Notes under the pieces: model-generated
What the model saw: the letters and a program-made list of their open reading frames with translations, nothing else
The model's database searches: none
Told to the model about the DNA's origin: nothing
Position numbers and translations under genes: made by a program
Shown: piece after piece, positions 5,899 to 13,640 of the stretch
Numbering within the stretch: the stretch's first letter is position 1
How the letters are laid out: the number at the start of each line of letters is the position of its first letter
DNA from: a virus
Reading direction: 5' to 3' (one strand)
Virus record (IMG/VR): IMGVR_UViG_3300033571_001054
Span: 1 to 21,339 of that record
DNA length: 21,339 nucleotides

Positions 5899-7038
5899 AT
5901 GGCTGATCCAATACCAAGTATCTTAGTAAGTACTCCAGTATCACCGGTAGGTGATTCCAACCCAGATAATTTAGGCCGAGGTGATAACCTTTATACTCGT
6001 AGAGGCGGTCCCGCTACGTTTGATAAAAACAAATATCAAATAGACCAGCTACAATATCCATCAGATCTCATGGGTTCGTTAAATCAATATGGTGGAAACT
6101 ATGCTATATTTTATATAAATGTGGCTTCCGACTCTAAGTTATTAAAACAAAATCCTGAATTAAAAGTAGAAGATGCTACTCCAAGAGATTATGGTGATTT
6201 ATCTGCATTATCATATGAATATGGTAACAAAGTAGAAAATGTGATAGCTGGTACTGCTGTACCCGCTGGTGTTACTGGGTTAGTAGCAAATGCTGGACTA
6301 AAAACGCTTAGTACTATTGCTGGAGTATCTGTTGCTGCTGACCTTGCATTAAAACAAGTAGCTTCTACATTTTCAGGCCAAAAGAAAAGATTAAAGACTG
6401 CTATTGCACTTCATGCACCAAACACCATGCAAACCACTTATAGTGTTAATTATGAAGAAGAAGATCTTGATATCTATGCTATGGGTCTTGCCGGATCTTC
6501 TGCGTTACAAAAGGCTGCCACACAAAAGAACATGAGTAACGTTGTGCAAGATGCATTAAGAAACCCTAATGTAGTTGCTGGTGCAGTGTCTGCTGCATTT
6601 AAAATACCTGGAACTGGAGGAGTATCAAGACTTACTGGACTTGCTCCTAATCCAAGAAAAGAGCAACTATTTAAGAACGTTAATTTCCGTACATTTACAT
6701 TTGATTATCAATTCTATCCAAGAGATGCTATTGAAGCTAGAAATGTAGAGAATATTATTAAAGAGTTTAAATACCATATGCATCCTGAATTTAAAGATGC
6801 TAATAACTTTTTATATGTTTATCCTTCAGAATTTGATATATTTTACTATAAAGATACCCAGGAAAATACTCATGTCAACAGACATACTTCATGTGTACTT
6901 ACAGACATGACAGTTAATTATACTCCAAATGGTCAGTTTACTGCATTTCCTGACGTCACCCCTACACAAATAAACATTACATTAACATTTAAAGAACTTG
7001 CAACTCTTACAAAAGAGAAAATTGCGGACGGGCTATAA
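5899..7038 (+). CDS. 48: gp48-like baseplate tail-tube cap protein
   Basis: A 379-residue protein, close to T4 gp48 (364 residues), which sits on the hub and with gp54 forms the platform for the tail tube. The N-terminal region contains LGRGDNLYTRRGG (25-37) and a stretch around YPSDLMGSLNQYGGNYAIFYI (53-73) that I associate with gp48 of marine T4-like phages. A Gly/Ala/Val-rich middle (about 115-150, 190-250) follows, and the C-terminal third has a tube-type fold (FKNVNFRTFTFDYQFYPRD near 256-274; FTAFPDVTPTQINITLTF near the end). It is first in the plus-strand operon, with AGGAA 5 nt before the ATG, and is followed after 3 nt by gp53. Weak similarity to gp54 is expected, as both carry tube domains. 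Confidence 0.8.
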   Translation: MADPIPSILVSTPVSPVGDSNPDNLGRGDNLYTRRGGPATFDKNKYQIDQLQYPSDLMGSLNQYGGNYAIFYINVASDSKLLKQNPELKVEDATPRDYGDLSALSYEYGNKVENVIAGTAVPAGVTGLVANAGLKTLSTIAGVSVAADLALKQVASTFSGQKKRLKTAIALHAPNTMQTTYSVNYEEEDLDIYAMGLAGSSALQKAATQKNMSNVVQDALRNPNVVAGAVSAAFKIPGTGGVSRLTGLAPNPRKEQLFKNVNFRTFTFDYQFYPRDAIEARNVENIIKEFKYHMHPEFKDANNFLYVYPSEFDIFYYKDTQENTHVNRHTSCVLTDMTVNYTPNGQFTAFPDVTPTQINITLTFKELATLTKEKIADGL

Positions 7039-7041
7039 TCT

Positions 7042-7533
7042 ATGTATTTTGATAATTTTCCATCATTCTTATACCCATTTAATATCAAGAATAAAGTTGA
7101 ATACAAACTTGTTAAAGATATATCTCAGAACGTACGTGTTAGAAAAGAGATCTTATCTAGGGTAACATTATATGATGAGTATGATATCCGTGATGGTGAG
7201 ACCCCAGAAATCATAGCAGAAAAAGTATATGGTTCTCCAGCATATCATTGGGTAGTAATGTTGTGCAATGAAAGGTATAATTATATTGATGACTTTCCAA
7301 TGACGTCTACTCAACTTGAAAACCACATAGACGAAAAATATGGTTCAGCAAAGTATGATACTCATCACTATATAGATTCTAATGGGTTTATAGTTGATTC
7401 GTCTGCTGCAACCGCGACATCAGTTTCAAATTATGACTATGAGTACGCTACTAATGAATCTAAACGCAGGATTAAATTAATCTCATCTTCACTATTAAAT
7501 ACAATAATCAAAAACTTTAAAGAACTTATATAA
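7042..7533 (+). CDS. 53: gp53 baseplate wedge protein
   Basis: A 163-residue protein; T4 gp53 has 196. In T4 it joins wedges to the hub and stabilises the six-fold baseplate. The family signature is present: an N-terminal YFDNFPSFLYPF, then EIIAEKVYGSPAYHWVVMLC (54-73), close to the T4 stretch ELANAIYGNPQLYWVLLMC, then NERYNYIDDFPMT and a C-terminal helix (RRIKLISSSLLNTIIKNFKEL) similar to the T4 end. The gene follows gp48 by 3 nt and its stop overlaps the next start as TAATG, so translation is probably coupled; no strong Shine-Dalgarno sequence is visible. Confidence 0.9.
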   Translation: MYFDNFPSFLYPFNIKNKVEYKLVKDISQNVRVRKEILSRVTLYDEYDIRDGETPEIIAEKVYGSPAYHWVVMLCNERYNYIDDFPMTSTQLENHIDEKYGSAKYDTHHYIDSNGFIVDSSAATATSVSNYDYEYATNESKRRIKLISSSLLNTIIKNFKELI

Positions 7534-8828
7534 TGGCAGCTAATAATGAAGTAATACGATTTGCTGGAGATGTCAGCATTGACAATATTGAAATCATCTC
7601 CTCTAATGGCTTTGGCCAAGAAGTAACAAATCAAGTGGTTGCGATTGAGATTTATGAAGATCTATTCTCCCCATTTATATCCGGCGTAGTAGCTCTAAAA
7701 GATTCTTTAGACTTAGCAAACCTGTTTCCGCTTGTAGGTGAAGAATACATCAATATCAAACTCCATACGCCATCGTTTGAAAATAAAGATAAGATTATTA
7801 ATGATCAATTCTATATCTTTAAGATGACTAATCGTGAGATGGCGGGTGATCGTAGTGTAATCTATGAACTACACTTCATGACAAGAGAAGCTGTAGTAGA
7901 TTTAAATAAAAAAGTTAGTAAATGCTATCAAGGCAAATGTTCAGATATTGCAAAGTCAATCATAGCAGATACAAAAGATGGGTTGGAATCAAAGAAGACT
8001 ATTATCGTTGAAGACACTCCAAATGGAATTAAATTTATATCTAACTACTGGCCTCCAGTCCAATCATTAAACTATGCAGCAGAGACTGCTGCTAATCAAA
8101 ACGGAAATGCTTCTTATATATTCTTTGAAAACCGTAAGGGTTTAAACTTTGTATCACTAGAGTCTTTATATCAAGGAGGCATCGTACAAGAATTTGTATA
8201 TGATGCATATATGAGAGAGTTTACTCCAGATGGTAGATCGTTTCGTAGCGTAGAGGAAGAATATAAACGTATTATAACTATTAGTATACCTAAAGTGTAT
8301 GATTATATAGAACGCGCACGATCTGGTATGTTTGCTTCTAAGATGATTAACTATGACTTAACAACCAAAAAGTATGTAGTTAAAAACTTTGATATGTTAG
8401 AAGATTTTCCAAAAGAGAAACATTTAAACAAATTCTCTTCAGTGTCTAATAAAGCTATTCGCAGAACAAACGCAATGGTGTTTACTTATCCTAAGTACTT
8501 TGGAAATTTTAATAACTTTGGAGACGTCACCAACGCTAGAACAATACAAAAGCGAATGTCATTATTACAGCAAGCAGAGACCACAAAGATAGAAATAGTA
8601 GTTCCAGGTAGAACAGATTATACTGTTGGTCAAAAGATATATCTAAGATTAAATAAATTTAATCCTATAGAAACTTCAGATTCTAACCAAGATACTTTAG
8701 ACAATATGTTCTCTGGAAATTATTTAATAAGTGCTATAAATCATTCTATAGATAGAGAAAAACACCAATGCCATATTGAATTAATTAAAGATACATTCAT
8801 AGTTGATTTGAATGGAGGTGGGAAGTAA
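7533..8828 (+). CDS. 27: gp27-like baseplate hub protein
   Basis: A 431-residue protein resembling gp27 (391 residues in T4), the trimeric torus under the gp5 spike, related to the N-terminal part of VgrG. Visible features are an N-terminal beta-rich domain (residues 1-130) with NQVVAIEIYEDLFSPFISG, and a middle helical segment, QSLNYAAETAANQNGNASYI (about 177-196), followed by FFENRKGLNFVSLESLY. That alternation (helix bringing in a Phe-Glu-Asn strand) is typical of gp27/VgrG domain exchange. The C-terminal strand (NYLISAINHSIDREKHQCHI) resembles the closing strand of such domains. Position between gp53 and gp5 matches the role, since gp5 sits on gp27. It overlaps both neighbours as TAATG. 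Fold-level assignment; sequence identity to T4 is probably low. Confidence 0.75.
   Translation: MAANNEVIRFAGDVSIDNIEIISSNGFGQEVTNQVVAIEIYEDLFSPFISGVVALKDSLDLANLFPLVGEEYINIKLHTPSFENKDKIINDQFYIFKMTNREMAGDRSVIYELHFMTREAVVDLNKKVSKCYQGKCSDIAKSIIADTKDGLESKKTIIVEDTPNGIKFISNYWPPVQSLNYAAETAANQNGNASYIFFENRKGLNFVSLESLYQGGIVQEFVYDAYMREFTPDGRSFRSVEEEYKRIITISIPKVYDYIERARSGMFASKMINYDLTTKKYVVKNFDMLEDFPKEKHLNKFSSVSNKAIRRTNAMVFTYPKYFGNFNNFGDVTNARTIQKRMSLLQQAETTKIEIVVPGRTDYTVGQKIYLRLNKFNPIETSDSNQDTLDNMFSGNYLISAINHSIDREKHQCHIELIKDTFIVDLNGGGK
8814..8820 (+). promoter_or_regulatory. Ribosome binding site for gp5
   Basis: GGAGGTG, 7 nt before the gp5 ATG at 8828 and within the last codons of the gp27-like gene. 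It is the strongest Shine-Dalgarno sequence noticed in the plus operon. Confidence 0.8.
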
Positions 8829-11377
8829 TGAAATTATATACTGGAGTAGTTGAAAATAGACAAGACCCTCTAAAGCTTGGAAGATGTCAAGTTAGAGTAG
8901 TCGGTTTACATAACCATGATAAGAGTCAGTTAAAGACTGAAGACTTACCGTGGGCATACCCTATGCAGCCAATAACTTCTGCTGGCATATCAGGCATAGG
9001 TCATTCACCATTAGGACCAGTTGAGGGAACCTGGGTCGTCATCATGTTTAGAGACGATGACGAACAACAACCCATCATCTTAGGATCTATCGGAGGTATC
9101 CCACAATCTCAAAGCACTATAGACTATGACAACGAAGAAGTAATACTTAAACAAGACGGATATCTTTCATCATCTGGAGAACAAACACTTACTGGTGAAA
9201 ATGGTACTACTACCGTAAATTCTAGCAATGAACGAGTAGAAGAAGACATTGGATTAAATCCAGCTAGTAGTTATACCCCATCTTCTGATGCAACCAACCT
9301 TATTAAACAATATGAAGGATTAAGACTAACAGCTTATCAAGATACTGGTGGTGTATGGACTATTGGTTATGGCACGACTTCTATCAATGGAGTGCCGGTT
9401 TATGAAGGTCAAACTATCACAGAAGCACAAGCTGATGAGTATTTAACTACGCATTTAACAACTTCTGTATCACCTATCGTAAACTCTAAGACTAAAGCTC
9501 CCATCACACAATCTATGTATGATGCCTTATGTTGCTTTACGTATAATTTAGGTTCAGGCAACTTTAGCAAATCAATTCTACTAAAAGAATTAAACGCAGG
9601 CAAGTACCTTGATGCCGCAACTATGTTTAGTGATTGGATAAAAGATGATGGAGTGGTACTTCCTGGATTAGTTAGAAGACGAGGATCCGAGAAAGATTTA
9701 TTCTTAAAAGATGGTGTACCAAATATCTCTGGAGAACTTAGTCCGCCAATATCTGAAACACCTGCAGTAGATTCTGCAGCAGATAGTTCAGGTTTAAAAA
9801 CATCTTCAAGCCAATCTACATCTCTTGGGTTTAAAGATCCTAAAGGTAAGTATCCGCTTTATCTAAATGAGCCAGACACTAATAAACTAGCAAGACACGA
9901 AGATATTAAGAAGACTATCGTTCGTAAGAAAGAAATAGCAAGAGAGAAGGGCGTCATCTCTGCATTTAATATATCATGGGACCAATCACCAATCCCATAC
10001 AATTCAGTGTATCCATATAATCATGTATTCATGTCAGAGTCTGGTCATGTCATGGAATTTGATGATACTCCAAACTCTGAGCGCGTGCATATCTATCATA
10101 AGACTGGCACTTATACAGAGATCGACTCTAACGGTACAGAAGTCAAACGTATAGTAGGCGATAAGTATGAGATACTTGAACGCAACGGACACCTATACGT
10201 TAAAGGATCTGCTGACGTCACCATCGATGGTAACCATAATGTTAAGATCAACAATGCACTAAACGTTGAGGTGTCTGGTAAGACAAAAATTAATGTTTAT
10301 AATGACGTTGAGATGAACGTGTCTGGTAAGATGGACTTATCAGTAAAAGAAGATCTAAACATTCGCGCTAATAACATCAACATGGAAGCTGTTGGTAATA
10401 TCAACCTTGCCTCTGCTTCTATAAGAGAACAAGCAAATGATATCAACGTTACTGCTAGCACATATAAAGAAACAGTTGGAACATCAAGCTATCGTCATAC
10501 CGGTACTAAGTACACATATCTTGGTGGAGATACCTACACTGTAGCTATATCAGGTAAGACTGATTATAGTTGTCCAACAAGTAGATCTGGCGGATCATCA
10601 TGCCCAAGTATTGATAGTGCTACTGGCGCAAGTACGACTGGACTCTCATCTCCTGGAGAAAAACAAACTCCAGAGATGCCAACATTTGCTGAGTTAGTAG
10701 TGTTAACTCGCGGCGTTGAAGCTGCAGCGCATTATGAAACGCCTGAGGAAGGTGATCCATCAGAGTATATAGACAAACGAATCTCAGACGGTACATTAGA
10801 TCCTGATGATAAAGACTACGGGACTTCTCAAGGCACTGCTTCTGCAGCGGCAAATAACGTTACACCTTTACCACAGAGCTGTAACATCATCAACTCTATG
10901 GAGAAGTTTACTCCAGACTTAATACTATCACCACACTTTAGTCTTGGTGGTTTAACTAAGGGCGGTTCAAGGATGCCTGTAAACCAACAGGGTTTAACCG
11001 CACAAGAGATCGTATGTAACCTTAAAGGTCTTGCTGAGAATTGTCTTGAGCCTATCATTAACTTGTATCCAGGTATGGTGATAACTTCAGGATACAGGAG
11101 ACCTGGCGATGTACCTAAGTCATCTGCTACATCACAACACTACTTAGGTCAAGCAGCAGACTTCATCATTCCAGGGTTTAACAGAGAAAGACACTATGAA
11201 GCCATACAAGCTATCCAACAGATCATACCATATGACCAATTGATATTAGAGTATTCTGGTAAGACTACGGTATGGATCCATGTGTCGTTTAAGTATACTG
11301 CTAATAGGCTTATGGCTTTTACCATGAGGGATCATGCTAAAGTTGGAGATACTGGCCAGTTTACACTAATAGGATAA
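8828..11377 (+). CDS. 5: gp5 baseplate hub spike with lysozyme and an added M15-type peptidase domain
   Basis: An 849-residue central spike; T4 gp5 has 575. Domains in order: OB-fold (about 1-95, with LGRCQVRVVGLHNHD); GH24 T4-type lysozyme (about 156-297) with Glu163 in QYEG, Asp172 in AYQD and Thr178 in WTIGYG, whose spacings equal those of T4 lysozyme Glu11/Asp20/Thr26; a gp5/VgrG core with SESGHVMEFDDTPNSERV; and a triple-stranded beta-helix with VxGx-type repeats (about 455-570). At the C-terminus (about 690-849) is an extra D,D/L,D-peptidase-like M15 domain: SGYRR at 754, SQHYLGQAAD (769-778) giving His771 and Asp778, and WIHVSF giving His818, the three zinc ligands. The protein would cut both glycan and peptide bonds of peptidoglycan during entry. 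It overlaps gp27-like as TAATG. Confidence 0.92.
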   Translation: MKLYTGVVENRQDPLKLGRCQVRVVGLHNHDKSQLKTEDLPWAYPMQPITSAGISGIGHSPLGPVEGTWVVIMFRDDDEQQPIILGSIGGIPQSQSTIDYDNEEVILKQDGYLSSSGEQTLTGENGTTTVNSSNERVEEDIGLNPASSYTPSSDATNLIKQYEGLRLTAYQDTGGVWTIGYGTTSINGVPVYEGQTITEAQADEYLTTHLTTSVSPIVNSKTKAPITQSMYDALCCFTYNLGSGNFSKSILLKELNAGKYLDAATMFSDWIKDDGVVLPGLVRRRGSEKDLFLKDGVPNISGELSPPISETPAVDSAADSSGLKTSSSQSTSLGFKDPKGKYPLYLNEPDTNKLARHEDIKKTIVRKKEIAREKGVISAFNISWDQSPIPYNSVYPYNHVFMSESGHVMEFDDTPNSERVHIYHKTGTYTEIDSNGTEVKRIVGDKYEILERNGHLYVKGSADVTIDGNHNVKINNALNVEVSGKTKINVYNDVEMNVSGKMDLSVKEDLNIRANNINMEAVGNINLASASIREQANDINVTASTYKETVGTSSYRHTGTKYTYLGGDTYTVAISGKTDYSCPTSRSGGSSCPSIDSATGASTTGLSSPGEKQTPEMPTFAELVVLTRGVEAAAHYETPEEGDPSEYIDKRISDGTLDPDDKDYGTSQGTASAAANNVTPLPQSCNIINSMEKFTPDLILSPHFSLGGLTKGGSRMPVNQQGLTAQEIVCNLKGLAENCLEPIINLYPGMVITSGYRRPGDVPKSSATSQHYLGQAADFIIPGFNRERHYEAIQAIQQIIPYDQLILEYSGKTTVWIHVSFKYTANRLMAFTMRDHAKVGDTGQFTLIG

Positions 11378-11391
11378 TATTGTATAAAGCA

Positions 11392-11399
11392 TATAAATA
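11392..11399 (+). promoter_or_regulatory. T4-type late promoter, 4 nt before the gp25 ATG
   Basis: A perfect TATAAATA in the 26-nt gap between gp5 and gp25. Its last base is 4 nt upstream of the ATG at 11404. At normal late-promoter spacing transcription would start within 1 nt of the start codon. There is no Shine-Dalgarno sequence in the gap. A weaker TATAAAGC lies just upstream (11383-11390). Confidence 0.65.
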
Positions 11400-11403
11400 A
11401 GAC

Positions 11404-11796
11404 ATGGCACGCAATACACGTACATTTTCAGACTTAGACCTTAACTTCACTAAACACCCTGTGACTAAGGATGTCGTACGTAAGTTTGACGAGGAAGCTA
11501 TCAAAGCTGCAGTAAAAAACTTAGTTTTAACACAGAATTACGAGAGACCGTTTCATTCAGAGATAGGTTCTCAGATTAGAGGGTTATTGTTTGAGCCAGC
11601 TACCCCTATGTTAAATATAACGCTCAAGAGAGCTATAACTGATACCATCATTAACTTTGAACCAAGAGTTAGATTAGATGAAGTATTAGTTACTGTCTCC
11701 CCAGATAATAATGAAGTCTATGTATCAATAGAATTTACTATTATTAATACAACGCGACCAGTAACTGTCGATTTAATACTAACGAGAACCCGATAA
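11404..11796 (+). CDS. 25: gp25 baseplate wedge protein
   Basis: A 130-residue member of the GPW/gp25 family; T4 gp25 has 132 residues. In contractile machines it binds gp6 in the wedge core and contacts the first sheath ring. The family markers are here: N-terminal DLDLNFTKHPVTKD, a helix with AIKAAVKNLVLTQNYERPFH (33-52), GSQIRGLLFEP, and the highly conserved EPR motif (NFEPRV at about 84-89). It is preceded by a late promoter motif rather than a ribosome binding site, and its stop overlaps the gp6 start as TAATG. Confidence 0.95.
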   Translation: MARNTRTFSDLDLNFTKHPVTKDVVRKFDEEAIKAAVKNLVLTQNYERPFHSEIGSQIRGLLFEPATPMLNITLKRAITDTIINFEPRVRLDEVLVTVSPDNNEVYVSIEFTIINTTRPVTVDLILTRTR

Positions 11797-13640
11797 TGGC
11801 AAATAAAAACATTACTACTTCTGAGCTAGACTTTGATGCAATTAAATCCAATTTAAAAACTTTCTTACAAGGTCAGGCAGCTTTTGCTGATTACGACTTT
11901 GAGGGAGCCGGACTTTCCGTACTATTGGATATACTTGCATACAATACCCACTACAACGCTCTATATACAAACTTAGCTGTCAATGAATCCTTTTTGGATT
12001 CCGCCAGCAAACGATCAAGCGTCGTTTCAAGAGCTAAAGAAATTGGGTACGTGCCTTACTCATCATCTGCTGCCACAGCTACCGAGAATATAGTAGTATC
12101 TGGTACTACTTCATCTCCAGCAACATTGACTTTACCGGCATATAGTGCATTCAACACAACTATAGAAGGCACACAGTTTACATTTTATAATACAGAGAGC
12201 ATAGTAACTACTCGTGTTGGTTCAACTTATACTTTTCAAGGAGTACAAATCAAAGAAGGAACTCCGTTATCATTTAAATATACAGTTGCAGATGGTGTAC
12301 GATACACTATCCCAAATCAAAATGTAGATATGTCAACACTAGCTGTAAGGGTGCAAGATAACTCTGCTTCTTCTGTATTTACAACATTTGTAAATCAAGA
12401 AGATTTATTAAACTTGGATGGAGATTCTAGAGTATACTTTATCAAAGAAATCGAAGGCCAACTATATGAATTAGAGTTTGGTAACGGAGTCATTGGTAAG
12501 GCTTTAGAAAATGGTAACATAGTTAATCTAACATACTTAGTAACAAATGAAGAAGCTGGTAATGGAGCTCGTGTGTTTGCATACAATGGTTCAACACTAT
12601 TAGGTGGGTCAGTAGCAGTTACTACTACCACTCCAGCAGTAGGAGGATCTCCTGCAGAGACTATCGAGTCTATAAGGTATAATGCTCCTAGATCATACTC
12701 GTCACAAAATAGAGCTGTTACAGTTGAAGACTATAGAGCTATAATATTTAGATTATACCCAGAAGCCCAAACTATCAATGTTTGGGGCGGAGAAGACAAT
12801 GACCCTCCAATCTATGGTAAAGTATTTTTATCTATCAAACCTACCACTACTGACGTATTGACTCAAAATCAAAAAGATTATATTATAGATTCTATCTTAA
12901 AACAAAAGAACGTTGTATCTATCACTCCTGAGATAGTAGATCCAGAATATATTAGTCTACAAGTAACATGTTCGGCTTACTATAACCCGCGTTTAACAGT
13001 TAGATCTGAGAATACACTTAAAGAGTTAGTTATCCAAACCATAAAAGACTATAACACTGATAACTTAAATTCATTTACTGGAGTATTTAGACATTCAAAC
13101 CTTAGTGCATTGATCGATAATACAGAAGACGCTATAGTTAGTAACATCACTACAATCAAACTGCATCGTGAAATAAATGTACAGTACAATACAAATGCAA
13201 ATTATACGATTAACTTAGCAAACCCAATCTATGGATCTGGAGTGCCAGAAGAATCTATTACATCTCATGGATTCTATATTGCTGGAAATGATAATATAAT
13301 GTATATTGAAGATCTACCTACAGATCATTTTACTGGTCAATTAAGATTATTTTACTTTAGTAATACAGGGGAAAAAGTATACATAAGAACATTTGGTTCT
13401 GTAGATTATCCTAATGGAATTATAAGACTAACAGAGCTTGAGATTACTGGTATTGATTTAACACAAAGCCCAGTATTAGAATTAATAATTAAACCACAAT
13501 CAAACGATGTGGTATCAATTAGAAATCAATTAGTTACCATACCTGACGAAAACATCATCGTAAACGTAATACTAGATAAAGTTTCAGTAGGTGATCCAGG
13601 TGGCGGCACAAACTACATATTTACTTCAAGTAGGAACTAA
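11796..13640 (+). CDS. 6: gp6 baseplate wedge protein
   Basis: A 614-residue protein (T4 gp6 has 660), a baseplate J-like component. gp6 dimers form the inner ring that ties the wedges together. The N-terminus is very characteristic: ELDFDAIKSNLKTFL (11-25), then FEGAGLSVLLDILAYNTHYN (37-56) and ALYTNLAVNESFLDSASKRS, followed by AKEIGYVPYSS. The middle has a J-type domain with LYELEFGNGVIGKALENGN (about 220-238) and SSQNRAVTVEDYRAIIFRLYP (about 304-324), a signature shared with baseplate J proteins. Position directly after gp25 matches T4-like and P2-like order. Confidence 0.93.
   Translation: MANKNITTSELDFDAIKSNLKTFLQGQAAFADYDFEGAGLSVLLDILAYNTHYNALYTNLAVNESFLDSASKRSSVVSRAKEIGYVPYSSSAATATENIVVSGTTSSPATLTLPAYSAFNTTIEGTQFTFYNTESIVTTRVGSTYTFQGVQIKEGTPLSFKYTVADGVRYTIPNQNVDMSTLAVRVQDNSASSVFTTFVNQEDLLNLDGDSRVYFIKEIEGQLYELEFGNGVIGKALENGNIVNLTYLVTNEEAGNGARVFAYNGSTLLGGSVAVTTTTPAVGGSPAETIESIRYNAPRSYSSQNRAVTVEDYRAIIFRLYPEAQTINVWGGEDNDPPIYGKVFLSIKPTTTDVLTQNQKDYIIDSILKQKNVVSITPEIVDPEYISLQVTCSAYYNPRLTVRSENTLKELVIQTIKDYNTDNLNSFTGVFRHSNLSALIDNTEDAIVSNITTIKLHREINVQYNTNANYTINLANPIYGSGVPEESITSHGFYIAGNDNIMYIEDLPTDHFTGQLRLFYFSNTGEKVYIRTFGSVDYPNGIIRLTELEITGIDLTQSPVLELIIKPQSNDVVSIRNQLVTIPDENIIVNVILDKVSVGDPGGGTNYIFTSSRN

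Noticed and set aside
6112-6119. TATAAATG inside gp48 as an internal late promoter
   Set aside because: One mismatch from the consensus in an AT-rich coding region with no gene start nearby on that strand; chance is sufficient.
12395-12631. Minus-strand frame inside gp6
   Set aside because: It overlaps conserved gp6 sequence and shows no features of its own.
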